Assembly (NCBI GenBank): GCA_040616305.1
Contig: CP159918.1
Coordinates: forward strand, 186,001 to 250,000
Length of the DNA stretch: 64,000 nucleotides
DNA from: UBA1876 sp003446665
GTDB lineage: Bacteria; Synergistota; Synergistia; Synergistales; Thermovirgaceae
Direction of reading: 5' to 3'
Below the pieces are notes generated by a model, which was not told where the DNA came from, ran no database searches, and saw only the letters and a program-made list of their open reading frames with translations. A program made the translations under genes and the position numbers. Positions 25,489 through 33,961 of the stretch are shown here, piece by piece; within the stretch, counting starts at the first letter, position 1, and the number at the start of each line of letters is the position of its first letter.

Positions 25489-26349
25489 ATGACGTTCTTT
25501 GCCTTGATGTTGCTTCTGGCTTCGGCCTTCCTGCATGCCGGATGGAACCTGGTGGCCAAAAGGGTGGCCGGCGGGGCGGCCTTCACCTGGCTTTTCTCGG
25601 TAATGGCCGTGTTCCTGGTTGCCCCGGTGGTAGTGGCCGGGGATCTTTTGCAACAGATCCCCTGGAACGGCCCTCTTGTTGCAGCCGTTCTCGGGAGCGG
25701 CTTCGTAGAGGTATTGTACTATCTTCTCCTCCAGAAGGGATACCGTTTCGGGGACCTCTCTGTGGTCTACCCTGTTGCCAGGGGCACAGGTCCGGTGCTT
25801 GCGACCTCGTTGGCCCTGGTCCTGCTGGGTGAAAACCCTTCACCCCTGAACTTGTTCGGCACAGCCTGCGTCGTCACGGGAATCTTTATGATAGCCGGGG
25901 GCATGCAGCTCTTCCGGCGCATCCGGACCGACAGGGGCCTGTCCCTGGGCCTGGCGACCGGAGCCTGCATCGCCGGCTATTCCACCATAGACAAGTTTGC
26001 CGTCGGTGTGGCGCGCGTCCACCCGGTGGTGTATTTCTGGCTGGTTCTTGTCGTGCAGGTGCTTTTTCTGACGCCGTGGGCGTTCCGTGAGCGGGGAGGT
26101 GTCGGTGCCCGGCTGAAGGTGAACGGAAAGTCGGCCCTCGCCATAGCGCTTCTCTCCACGGCTTCATATGTGGCCGTGCTCTACGCCCTGAGGATTTCCC
26201 CCCTATCGATAATAGCGCCGGCCCGGGAGGCGGGCATCGTCATCGGGGTGTTTCTCGGGACCACTGTGCTGGGCGAGGGCGGCCGGAGCCGTCGACTCAT
26301 TGGTTCAACCGTTGTCCTGGCGGGCCTGGGGTTTCTCTCGCTGGGGTAG
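25489..26349 (+). CDS. EamA/DMT-family transporter
   Basis: 286 residues of almost continuous hydrophobic helices, ten expected, in two repeats as in the drug/metabolite transporter family. FLHAGWNLVAKR at residues 13-24 and YPVARGTGPVLATSLALVLLGE near 90 are the first-repeat signatures; SPLSIIAPAREAGIVIGVFLGTTVLGE near 235 is the second. It is probably an inner-membrane exporter or importer of amino-acid-like metabolites; the substrate cannot be told. Confidence 0.9.
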   Translation: MTFFALMLLLASAFLHAGWNLVAKRVAGGAAFTWLFSVMAVFLVAPVVVAGDLLQQIPWNGPLVAAVLGSGFVEVLYYLLLQKGYRFGDLSVVYPVARGTGPVLATSLALVLLGENPSPLNLFGTACVVTGIFMIAGGMQLFRRIRTDRGLSLGLATGACIAGYSTIDKFAVGVARVHPVVYFWLVLVVQVLFLTPWAFRERGGVGARLKVNGKSALAIALLSTASYVAVLYALRISPLSIIAPAREAGIVIGVFLGTTVLGEGGRSRRLIGSTVVLAGLGFLSLG

Positions 26350-26515
26350 AAACTGAAGGCCGCACGATGACCGGTGAGTGGTCTGTTCCCATGGGATCGA
26401 CGGGGTCAAGGTGCGCTGTCTGTATCTGGATCCGCAAGGAGAATCTGCAGCCTCTAAAATCAGATTTTGGCGGCATGTGAGGGAAGAATCTCGTGACAGC
26501 CCTGAACTCCTTTTC

Positions 26516-26544
26516 TTGACGCTTGCAGGATGAAGTGTTATAAG
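26516..26544 (+). promoter_or_regulatory. Strong promoter of the attenuated transporter operon
   Basis: TTGACG (26516-26521), exactly 17 bases, TATAAG (26539-26544). The leader peptide starts 37 bases after the -10 box, which leaves a short 5' untranslated region. Confidence 0.75.
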
Positions 26545-26581
26545 CTTACTCAATAATTGTCGCAAAAAGGAGGACGCCGAA

Positions 26582-26671
26582 GTGCAGAGGGACCGCATGA
26601 ACATGTCGATGAACTGGTTTGGCTTTTACTATTACGGCGGCGTGGGACCCCCTCTGCGGTTCGACGCTTAG
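26582..26671 (+). CDS. Aromatic-rich leader peptide of a transcription attenuator
   Basis: A 29-codon frame from a GTG at 26582 behind a near-perfect AAAAAGGAGG ribosome site (8-base spacing) to TAG at 26669. Codons 12-18 read NWFGFYYYGG-like: Trp, Phe, Gly, Phe, Tyr, Tyr, Tyr. Such a run of aromatic codons is the signature of a leader whose translation senses charged aromatic tRNAs. A strong terminator starts 18 bases after the stop and the transporter gene follows. The peptide itself needs no function. Confidence 0.85.
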   Translation: MQRDRMNMSMNWFGFYYYGGVGPPLRFDA

Positions 26672-26689
26672 GCGTCCGTGAGCCGACAC

Positions 26690-26736
26690 GAGGCCGGGGT
26701 TCCCGAAAAGACGGGAACCCCGGCCTCTTTTTTTTT
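26690..26736 (+). terminator. Attenuator terminator with competing antiterminator
   Basis: A perfect 16-bp stem (GAGGCCGGGGTTCCCG at 26690-26705 with its complement at 26712-26727), an AAAAGA loop and nine Ts. Its 5' arm can instead pair with 26644-26651 (GGGACCCC against GGGGTTCCC, 26696-26704). That segment overlaps 26650-26657 (CCCTCTGC), which can pair with 26584-26591 (GCAGAGGG) at the start of the leader. This gives the 1:2, 2:3 and 3:4 alternatives of a trp-type attenuator. Confidence 0.88.
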
Positions 26737-26769
26737 GAATCTGGGGATCATAAAAGGGAGGAATGCAAG

Positions 26770-27954
26770 ATGAGTACTGTTGCGGCGCTTCTGGTGATTG
26801 CAATTGTCTATGCTGCAGGCGATTTCGTGGCCCAGAAGACGAAAGCGGTTTTTTCCATGTTGTTTGTTTCGGGCATCATTTTTATGGTGGGGTTCTGGTT
26901 CGGCATTCCCAAGACGCTTTTCGAGGATTCGGCTATCGTCCCCGTGGCCCTGGCCTTTATTCCCATGCTGATGGTCCACATGGGGACGCTGATGAAACTG
27001 AAAGACCTCAGGGAAGAATGGAAGACGGTCCTTATCGCTTTGGGGGCCATTGTCGCCGCCTCGGCGGCGCTCTTTCTCATCGGGTCTCCACTGATCGGCA
27101 AGGAGTTCGCCGTTCCGGCGGCGGGCCCGATTTCTGGAGGCGTGGTGGCCACCCTTATCATGAGCGAGGCCGCCAAGGCCAAAGGATTGGAGACGGTGCT
27201 CGTCTTTTTGACGTTGCTTCTGGTGCTCCAGAACTTCGTCGGCCTGCCTGTCGCCTCGGTTTGCCTCAACAGGGAGGGGCGGCGTCTCAGGGGACTCTTC
27301 CGTAGTGGAGAGGGAGTCACAGAGGTGAATGAGGGTGAAGAGGTTGTGGAAGAACACGAAAAACCGGCCTTGAGGATTTTCCCGGAAACGCCGAAGGAGC
27401 TCCAGACGCCCTTTATCCTCATCATGAAAGCCATGCTGGTCGGTTGGCTGGCCGTTCTGGTGGCGGGGCTTCTGGGCGACGTCATCAACAAGTTTGTCAT
27501 GGCCCTGGCCTTTGGCATCCTCTTTTACGAAACAGGGTTTCTTGAGAACAAGATCCTGACGAAGGCAAACGCCGAGGGGCTGGCTCTTTTTGCCCTGCTG
27601 GTTCCCATCTTCATGAGCCTGAACAAGGCGACGCCCGACATGGTGATGTCTTTGATCGGTCCCATAGTCGTCGCCTTTGGCATAGCTTTGGTGGGTATCG
27701 TTGCAGTAGCCCTGGTCTCGGCGAAGATATTCAAGTATACCTGGGAAATGAGCCTTGCCATCGGGGTCTGCTGCCTCTTTGGATTTCCCGCCACCTTCAT
27801 TATTTCCAATGAAGTGGCCACCGCATTGGGCGAGACTCCCGAGGAGCGGGAGTTCGTCCTGACGGGAATTCTGCCCAAGATGCTGGTCTCGGGGTTCACC
27901 ACGGTGACCATTGCCTCGGTCTTTTTGGCCGGATTCCTTGCGAATTTGCTGTAG
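26770..27954 (+). CDS. Multi-pass membrane transporter of unknown family, under aromatic attenuation
   Basis: 394 residues with about ten hydrophobic helices and a polar acidic loop (EVNEGEEVVEEHEKP) near residues 185-200. The two halves are similar in layout, as in ion-coupled symporters. I do not firmly recognise the family; DUF3100-like or glutamate/sodium-symporter-like proteins are possibilities. The ATG follows AAGGGAGG. The leader peptide upstream implies expression rises when aromatic aminoacyl-tRNA is scarce, so import of aromatic amino acids or of their conjugates is likely. The M20 hydrolase 11 bases downstream would act on the imported compound. Confidence 0.75.
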   Translation: MSTVAALLVIAIVYAAGDFVAQKTKAVFSMLFVSGIIFMVGFWFGIPKTLFEDSAIVPVALAFIPMLMVHMGTLMKLKDLREEWKTVLIALGAIVAASAALFLIGSPLIGKEFAVPAAGPISGGVVATLIMSEAAKAKGLETVLVFLTLLLVLQNFVGLPVASVCLNREGRRLRGLFRSGEGVTEVNEGEEVVEEHEKPALRIFPETPKELQTPFILIMKAMLVGWLAVLVAGLLGDVINKFVMALAFGILFYETGFLENKILTKANAEGLALFALLVPIFMSLNKATPDMVMSLIGPIVVAFGIALVGIVAVALVSAKIFKYTWEMSLAIGVCCLFGFPATFIISNEVATALGETPEEREFVLTGILPKMLVSGFTTVTIASVFLAGFLANLL

Positions 27955-27965
27955 CCTGAGGGGTG

Positions 27966-29165
27966 ATGATTTTGGATATGGAAAGGTTTCGCAGTCTTGC
28001 AAAGGATCTTGAAGAGAAAGTCATCGGATTTCGTCATGATTTTCACGCCCATCCGGAACTCTCCTGGAAGGAAGAACGGACCTCGGAAATCATCGAATCC
28101 GTCCTCGGAGAGCTTGGTTTCGAAAACATCCATCGTGGTTTCGGGAGCACAGGATCCGGGGTCATCGCGGACATCGGAGGCGACGGGGAAAGCCCCATGG
28201 TGGCCTTAAGGGCGGATATCGATGCCCTGCCTCTCGACGAGAACGTCGACGAACCCTGGAAATCGACAAACAAAGGGGTCATGCATGCCTGTGGCCACGA
28301 CGCCCATGCGGCGATTCTTTTGGGAGTCGCCCACGTCCTGGCGGCATTGAAGGAGGAACTGCCCGGAAGGGTCCGACTCATATTCCAGCCTGCCGAAGAG
28401 TCGGGGTTTGACTCCGGGGCGAAGCAACTCGTCGAGGAAGGAGCTTTGGAAGGCGTGGATGCCATTTGGGGATTGCACGTCTGGGCGCCGCTGCCGAAAG
28501 GAACGATCGGGTACAGGGCGGGTCCGGTGATGGCTTCCGCCGACATCTGGGAAGTTGAAGTCAAGGGACAGGGAGGCCACGGTTCCAGGCCTCACGAGGC
28601 AATCGACCCTACCATAGCCGCCGCTACGATCGTTACGACGGTGCAGACCATTGTGAGCCGGGAGATCGATCCGCAAGAAGCAGTGGTCCTGAGCGTCGGG
28701 AAAATCGACTGCGGGACTGCGGCAAACATCATACCCGAGACAGCCAGGCTGACCGGAAACGTGCGTACCACGAGCCGGGTCATCAGGGACGAAATGCCCG
28801 GGCGCATCCGGCGGATCGCCGAAGGTGTCGGGTCGGCCGTCAGGTGCGAAACAAAGGTGAATTTTCTGCCCGTGTACCCTGTAACCGTCAACGACGAAAA
28901 AATGGTGGAGCTTTTCGTGGAGACCGCGGAATCTATCATGGGCGAAGAGGCTCTTGAAGAACAGCCCGTCATCCTCGGATCGGAGGATTTCAGCTTCTAC
29001 CAGGAAAAGGTCCCGGGTGCTTTCTTCTTTCTTGGGATGGGAGACTCCGAAAAGGGTACCGATGCCCAGCATCACAGTCCCCTTTTCAAGACCAACGACG
29101 AGGTGCTGGGTGACGGCGTGACCCTTCTTTCCGCCCTTGCCTGGAGGTGGCTGGAACAGGCGTGA
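27966..29165 (+). CDS. M20 family metallo-amidohydrolase (aminoacylase/carboxypeptidase type)
   Basis: 399 residues from the ATG at 27966 (27978 is an alternative). HACGHDAHAAILLGVAHVL near residue 100 holds the zinc ligands, QPAEESGFDSGAKQLVEEG near 145 the bridging and catalytic Glu, WGLHVW near 175, and GSEDFSFYQEKVPGAFFFLG near 340 the last ligand block. This is the pattern of the IAA-amino-acid hydrolase/aminoacylase/carboxypeptidase Ss1 group, which removes an acyl group from N-acyl amino acids. It shares the aromatic-attenuated transcript with the transporter, which suggests N-acyl aromatic amino acids or aromatic dipeptides as substrates (inference). Confidence 0.92.
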   Translation: MILDMERFRSLAKDLEEKVIGFRHDFHAHPELSWKEERTSEIIESVLGELGFENIHRGFGSTGSGVIADIGGDGESPMVALRADIDALPLDENVDEPWKSTNKGVMHACGHDAHAAILLGVAHVLAALKEELPGRVRLIFQPAEESGFDSGAKQLVEEGALEGVDAIWGLHVWAPLPKGTIGYRAGPVMASADIWEVEVKGQGGHGSRPHEAIDPTIAAATIVTTVQTIVSREIDPQEAVVLSVGKIDCGTAANIIPETARLTGNVRTTSRVIRDEMPGRIRRIAEGVGSAVRCETKVNFLPVYPVTVNDEKMVELFVETAESIMGEEALEEQPVILGSEDFSFYQEKVPGAFFFLGMGDSEKGTDAQHHSPLFKTNDEVLGDGVTLLSALAWRWLEQA

Positions 29166-29203
29166 TGTCATCCGATGAGGTCGGTTTCAGGCAGCGCCGA
29201 AAA

Positions 29204-29256
29204 GGGGGGACCTGGCAGCAGGTAGCATCGGGGCTACGCCGGGTCACCCCTTTTTT
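29204..29256 (+). terminator. Long rho-independent terminator after the M20 gene
   Basis: GGGGGGACCTGG pairs with CCGGGTCACCCC at 29239-29250 and an inner GTAGC/GCTAC stem closes the loop; six Ts follow. Confidence 0.75.
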
Positions 29257-29295
29257 CTTCCAGATGCGGTGTTACAGGGGTGATCCTGACCTATA

Positions 29296-29591
29296 ATGAA
29301 ACAAAAAAGGCCGTCCGTGTTTCCTGCAGGGCTATTCTTCCATAGGAAACCCGGATTTCTGCAGTGTGTGCGGCAAGGGCCGGCATCATCAAGCCAGGAA
29401 CCCGTTTATGGTTTGTGGATAATCGAAGAGCTCGAGCGTCACGGGTACCGTTTGAGCCCGGGTACCTCAAAAGCCGGTCCGAGGTGGTTTGCGGCAAGGT
29501 CCAAAAGTATTACTTCATCACCGACCGAGGGCGCGAGGTCCTGGTCGAAGCGAGAGCAAGGCTTCGTGAACTGGTCGAGGAAGTTCTTTAG
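29296..29591 (+). pseudogene. Broken PadR-family regulator
   Basis: Two frames each carry half of a PadR-type winged helix. The first reads EPVYGLWIIEELERHGYRLSPGT to 29466; the second resumes at 29463 with YLKSRSEVV, then KYYFITDRGREVLVEARARL and LVEEVL to the stop at 29591. Between them about a dozen residues (normally the recognition turn before the wing) are missing and the frame changes, so an internal deletion has inactivated the gene. It probably once controlled the ABC genes that start 20 bases downstream. Confidence 0.65.
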
Positions 29592-29611
29592 GCCAGGAAA
29601 GGAGTAATTTA

Positions 29612-30262
29612 ATGGGTTTTACCCTGGATGGCGTCACATACAAGGGTATTATCAGCGTCGACAGGCTGGAGATCCCCGAAGGCAGGGTAACCTGCATAGT
29701 AGGGGAAAGCGGCAGCGGCAAAACCACCCTTTTGCGCATGCTGAACAATCTCGTTTCTCCCGAAAAGGGTTCCGTGTACTACAAGGGGGAAAATGTAGCC
29801 GGTCTCGACCCTGTCGAGCTTCGCAGGTCCGTGGTTATGCTTCCACAAAATCCGGTAGTTTTTCCGGGAAGCGTTGCCGACAATCTCATGATCGCCCGGG
29901 AATTTGCAGGCAAAAGTCCGGCAAAGGACGAGGCGCTTGCCGGGATCTTGAAAACGGTAAAGCTTCAAAAGAAATTGTCCGACGACCCGATGGAATTCTC
30001 AGGGGGCGAGAAACAGCGGCTGGCCCTGGCAAGGGTACTGATTCTGGAGCCCGAGGCCCTGCTTCTGGACGAACCTTCTTCGGCCCTGGACGAGCGTACC
30101 GAGGGAGAGGTAATTGGAAGCGTGGTGGATTTCGTAAGGCGTAGAGAACTTACGCTGGTGATGGTTGTCCATTCCCGTGAGCTGGCCATGCGGTTTGCCG
30201 ATACCCTGGTGACGGTAAAAAACGGAAAGGCCTTTACGGACAAAGGAGGAAGCGGCCGATGA
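29612..30262 (+). CDS. ABC transporter ATP-binding protein, FetA/YbbL-like
   Basis: 216 residues. Walker A VGESGSGKTTLLRML near residue 31, Q-loop LPQNPVVFPG near 85, signature FSGGEKQRLALARVL near 130, Walker B LLLDEPSSALDE near 150 and the switch His in VVHSRE near 185. The gene is coupled by overlap (4 bases) to a FetB/UPF0014 permease, so it is the ATPase of a FetAB-type exporter implicated in iron homeostasis in E. coli. The ATG follows GGAAAGGAG. A decayed padR lies just upstream. Confidence 0.9.
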   Translation: MGFTLDGVTYKGIISVDRLEIPEGRVTCIVGESGSGKTTLLRMLNNLVSPEKGSVYYKGENVAGLDPVELRRSVVMLPQNPVVFPGSVADNLMIAREFAGKSPAKDEALAGILKTVKLQKKLSDDPMEFSGGEKQRLALARVLILEPEALLLDEPSSALDERTEGEVIGSVVDFVRRRELTLVMVVHSRELAMRFADTLVTVKNGKAFTDKGGSGR

Positions 30263-31074
30263 AAGGCGTAGTAGAGATAGGCTTGATCAACCTGGCGGCC
30301 GGTTACCTTCTCGTACTTTTCGTGTACGCGATGCTCAAAAGACGGAGGATAAAAAAAGAGACGGAGCTCGTCATCGCCGTCTTCAGGATGACCGTACAGC
30401 TTGTATTGGTCGGGTACGTCCTGGACTACATCCTGGGCTCCGAGAAGATGTGGATGACCCTGGTGGCGGTGGCGGCCATGGAGACGTTCGCCGTTTTCAA
30501 TGTCTACCAGAGAGTAAAAGAAGGTATGACGAGACCTTTCAGAACTGTCGTGGCCTATAGCATGGTCTTTGGAACGTTCCTGGCGATGGCGTTTTTCTTT
30601 TTCATCGTCCTTTCCCTGGATCCGTGGTATTCTCCGCGTTACGTGATCCCCCTTGCCGGAATGTTGATCGGAAATTCGATGACAGGGATCACTCTTGGGG
30701 CAGAACGACTCCTGAAGGGAATGCGAGACAGGCGAGAATTGATCGAGGCCGCACTCATGCTCGGTGCCACACCTGAGAGATCCGCCCGCGAGGTCGTCAA
30801 CGAAGCCTTTACCGCCGCCATTCTACCCACCATAAACTCGATGGTCGGCATGGGAATCATATTCCTGCCGGGTATGATGTCAGGGCAAATACTTTCGGGC
30901 GTTTCTCCCGTTACCGCCATAAAATACCAGATCGCCATAATGCTGGGCATCCTCGCCAGCGTGGCGTTTACGGTCTTCATTGTGGTGACACGGGGCAGCA
31001 AGACCTTTTTCAACACTCGTGCCCAGCTGGTATTGGTTGCCGGGGAAGCCGGGAAAAACAAAAAATCTTCCTGA
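30259..31074 (+). CDS. FetB/UPF0014 family ABC permease
   Basis: 271 residues, seven or so hydrophobic helices. RMTVQLVLVGYVLDYI near residue 38, PLAGMLIGNSMTGITLGAERL near 130 and FLPGMMSGQILSGVSPVTAIKYQI near 200 are the conserved blocks of the UPF0014 family, whose E. coli member FetB exports iron with FetA. It overlaps the ATPase gene by four bases. A single permease probably forms a homodimer with the ATPase dimer. Confidence 0.92.
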   Translation: MKGVVEIGLINLAAGYLLVLFVYAMLKRRRIKKETELVIAVFRMTVQLVLVGYVLDYILGSEKMWMTLVAVAAMETFAVFNVYQRVKEGMTRPFRTVVAYSMVFGTFLAMAFFFFIVLSLDPWYSPRYVIPLAGMLIGNSMTGITLGAERLLKGMRDRRELIEAALMLGATPERSAREVVNEAFTAAILPTINSMVGMGIIFLPGMMSGQILSGVSPVTAIKYQIAIMLGILASVAFTVFIVVTRGSKTFFNTRAQLVLVAGEAGKNKKSS

Positions 31075-31227
31075 TGGCTGAAAGCAGGGAAGGCAGACTC
31101 GCTTAACGAGTATGGTGATTGTTCTTCACAGCCCGCCCTTTTGTTATATTTGGTAAAGTGTAATACGTAAATATGTTGATATAGGAAACGAGCCCGCGGT
31201 TATTCCATTCGAAGGGACGGGATCGGG

Positions 31228-31437
31228 ATGGAGGACAGGACCAGGTTTTTCGGGATTTCAATGGCGTTGGTGAGTTTTGCTTTTTGTCTTGGAGGTGGCG
31301 TCTGGATTCTCTCCAGGGTAGGCCTGGATTCGGGGGACCAGGTACTGACGACAGGAATCGGGCTATATTTCGTTGGCAAGGCTTTTTTTGTGGGTCCCAC
31401 GCTTTTTTTGAAAGCCATCGAAAAGAACCGATCGTGA
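31228..31437 (+). CDS. Small two-helix membrane protein
   Basis: 69 residues with two hydrophobic segments (about residues 9-29 and 40-60) and a short polar tail. I know no family. The ATG is preceded by CGGGATCGGG, a weak ribosome site. Base composition is like the neighbours. It may be a real small membrane protein but its coding status rests only on the hydrophobic pattern. Confidence 0.5.
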   Translation: MEDRTRFFGISMALVSFAFCLGGGVWILSRVGLDSGDQVLTTGIGLYFVGKAFFVGPTLFLKAIEKNRS

Positions 31438-31575
31438 ACGTATACAGACTGCCTCAGTTAAGGGGTACTTATCGACGAGGAAAGAACCGAAAATAATAAA
31501 GAGGTTATTTGCAAAAGCAAGGGGTTACCGCCTGATGTTTAAAAAACAAGCCGCTTTTCCCATGGAGGGGATATC

Positions 31576-32301
31576 GTGCAGACGGTGCTTGTGGTTTTCG
31601 GTTTTGCGAGTCTTTTTACCGGTCTGATTCTGTCTGTTTTCGGTAATGCCGCTGCGTCGCTTGGCCCATTCGTGGTGGGGTTTTTATGTTTTATTTTCGC
31701 CCGCCTGGGCGAGTCGGAATATTCCGAGGCTGCCTGGGCCAGGACAAAGCTGTCGGAAGTGGTCAAGAACACGGAAAACGTCATGCATGAGCTCAGGAGA
31801 ATGAGCCTGCTTGGCACCGAGGTGAACCTCAAAATACTTTCCATGGCGTCAAGTGAAAGCTTGCCGGCGCGTGCCCTCGACAGGATCAAAATTATGGAAA
31901 GGTTCGTAGATTCGCTGACGCGCATGGGTGTAAGCTATTCGGAAATAGACAAGGCCCTGGCTTTTTTTGATGGGAAGATAGAAGAAGACCTGCTCTCCGG
32001 TATTTGGCGCGTAGTGGATAAAGCCTACAGGGAAATGCGTGAAAGCGGAATAAAGGAAGATGTAGTAAAGGTTATATCCGAGCAACGGGATTTTTCAAAC
32101 ATACTCAACGAATCCCAGGCCGGAACCATGGAAGAAAAAATATCGCTCCTGGAGTCTTTTGTAGAAAAAAGTGGCGTTTTCGACGAAGCCAGGAAAGATC
32201 AATTGCTGAAAGAAATCCGTGAGCTTAAAGAGGAAATGCAGTATTATCGTGAAAACCGGAAGCCGAAAAAACCTTCCATTTGGGAAAAATGGGTTTTTTA
32301 A
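31576..32301 (+). CDS. Membrane-anchored coiled-coil protein, unknown function
   Basis: 241 residues from a GTG behind GGAGGGG. Two hydrophobic helices occupy residues 1-45; the rest is soluble, strongly charged and helical, with likely coiled coils around residues 55-100 and 195-225 (LKEIRELKEEMQYYREN). No domain is recognised. It ends 48 bases before the convergent diguanylate cyclase gene. Confidence 0.75.
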   Translation: MQTVLVVFGFASLFTGLILSVFGNAAASLGPFVVGFLCFIFARLGESEYSEAAWARTKLSEVVKNTENVMHELRRMSLLGTEVNLKILSMASSESLPARALDRIKIMERFVDSLTRMGVSYSEIDKALAFFDGKIEEDLLSGIWRVVDKAYREMRESGIKEDVVKVISEQRDFSNILNESQAGTMEEKISLLESFVEKSGVFDEARKDQLLKEIRELKEEMQYYRENRKPKKPSIWEKWVF

Positions 32302-32349
32302 CGCCGGGACCGGACCTATTGAAACAGTTCCGTCACCGATAGCCAAATA

Positions 32350-33957
32350 TCAATGAGCGGAAGCCCTCTTCTCCGCTTTCTGAGTGTACATGGCTGTGTC
32401 CGCCGCATCAAGGACTTCCTCCAGGTTTTGTCCGGGGCTTTCGGCGACGGCGTAACCAATGGAAATGGAAAGGGGGATTTTATACGCTTTCCTTTCGTTT
32501 TCCTCGTCGAAGGCCCTTTTGATGCGTCTTGCAAGCCTTTCCGCGGTATCTTTTCCAGAAGACTTCAATATGACGGCGAACTCATCCCCTCCTATCCTGG
32601 CCAAAACATCTTGCTTCCTTACGCATTTGTCGAGCAAGTAGCCGCAGGTCTCAAGATATTCGTCGCCTTTTGCGTGGCCCAGGGTATCGTTTACCTCCTT
32701 TAAATTATCCATATCCATGATCAAGAGGGCCACCGGGAAAGCCTTTTCGTCATACTGGACGCGCTTCATGGTCTCTTCGAAATAGGTGCGGTTGTAAAGT
32801 TTGGTCAGCGGATCCTTGAAGGTTTTTTTCACGAGGTAAGTTTCGTATTCCTTGTGCTTTGTTATATCGGCGTACATTACGACGGCTCCCGCCATTTCAT
32901 CGCCTGCGTAGATGGGAGAGGCCTTTGCCAGCACATATATGGGGCGGCCGGTTTTTGAGTATCTCACCGCTTCGAATTCTACTTCTTCGCCGCGCATTAT
33001 CTCACAAGTTTTTTTGCGGTCGGCGCTACCCTTTTTCCCTTTTTCCAGGACATCGTCGAGATCCAGCCCCAAGACTTCCGCGGGTTCGAATTCAAAAAGC
33101 TCCGTAAAGGCCTCGTTGATATCTACGATCCTGTGTTCTTTGTCTACTACAACAAGGGCTTCCGGAACCATGCGGAACAGGTTCTCGAAAAAAACCTTCT
33201 GCCGGGTAGCTTCTACTTCTATTTTCTTTTTTTCGTCGATATCGGTCAGGATCCCGAGCGTCCCCTTAAATTTCCCTTTTTCGTCGTAAACAGGAGAAGC
33301 CGACACCTGGACCCAAACCGGGTATCCTTCCTTGTGCAGAAAACGTGCTTCGTAGACTCCCTTGTGTCCTTTCCTCCTTCTGTCGATTTCTTCCGATACC
33401 ATCGGGCGGTCTTCTTCGTAAAATATTTCAAGCAGGGGCTTGCCGATCATTTCGGAGTAGCTGTAACCCAGCATCCTCTCAACGTGAGAAGATACCTCGC
33501 GGAATTTGAAATCCTCATCCACAAAGGTGAAAGCCTCGAAGGCTGTTTCGAATATTTGATGTTCCCTCCGCCGGCTTCTGGCAAGCTCCATCTGGGCTTT
33601 TTTAAGCTTGATGCTTCTTTCGATAGCGGGCATGACCATGGAATAAAGGACTTTGTCTTGTTCCGAGAGAAAATGAGAGTGTTCAACATAAATGAAGCCA
33701 AGTTCGCCATCGTCAAAACTTGTGTAATAAGTATTTGCGTCACTTCGTTCTACCAGTTTTTCGGGATCCGGAAGTGATCGAAACCCCCAATAGTGCAGCG
33801 CTTCCTCGCCGCCAATCCTCAAGTGCAAGACGATTCTAACGGCACCACAGACTCTTGCGAAGCGGTCTACCATGCTTCTGAAAAAACTTTCGGGTTCTCT
33901 CTCCAAAAAGAGCGTCAGAATTTCATAGACAGGCAAACTGCCCACATCGGTTTTCAT
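32350..33957 (-). CDS. PAS-PAS-GGDEF diguanylate cyclase
   Basis: 535 residues from the ATG at 33957. An N-terminal GAF-like region (about 20-130) is followed by two PAS domains (about 135-260 and 260-375; VDEDFKFREVSSHVERMLGY and VDKEHRIVDINEAFTELF). The GGDEF domain starts at DPLTKLYNRTYFEE and contains an intact RIGGDEFAVIL signature, so it should make cyclic di-GMP. It has no transmembrane segment and is likely cytosolic. The start is four bases after the stop of the FIST gene, so the two form an operon in which FIST may deliver the input signal. Confidence 0.93.
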   Translation of the reverse strand: MKTDVGSLPVYEILTLFLEREPESFFRSMVDRFARVCGAVRIVLHLRIGGEEALHYWGFRSLPDPEKLVERSDANTYYTSFDDGELGFIYVEHSHFLSEQDKVLYSMVMPAIERSIKLKKAQMELARSRRREHQIFETAFEAFTFVDEDFKFREVSSHVERMLGYSYSEMIGKPLLEIFYEEDRPMVSEEIDRRRKGHKGVYEARFLHKEGYPVWVQVSASPVYDEKGKFKGTLGILTDIDEKKKIEVEATRQKVFFENLFRMVPEALVVVDKEHRIVDINEAFTELFEFEPAEVLGLDLDDVLEKGKKGSADRKKTCEIMRGEEVEFEAVRYSKTGRPIYVLAKASPIYAGDEMAGAVVMYADITKHKEYETYLVKKTFKDPLTKLYNRTYFEETMKRVQYDEKAFPVALLIMDMDNLKEVNDTLGHAKGDEYLETCGYLLDKCVRKQDVLARIGGDEFAVILKSSGKDTAERLARRIKRAFDEENERKAYKIPLSISIGYAVAESPGQNLEEVLDAADTAMYTQKAEKRASAH

Positions 33958-33961
33958 CTGA

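Noticed and set aside
26668..28002. A 444-codon minus-strand frame over the transporter
   Set aside because: Rich in His, Gln and Arg as expected of antisense to a membrane protein; the plus-strand gene has a promoter, attenuator and ribosome site.
29204..29256. Signal-recognition-particle-like or other small RNA
   Set aside because: The stem resembles a structured RNA, but the conserved SRP core loop is absent and a U-run after the stem fits a terminator.
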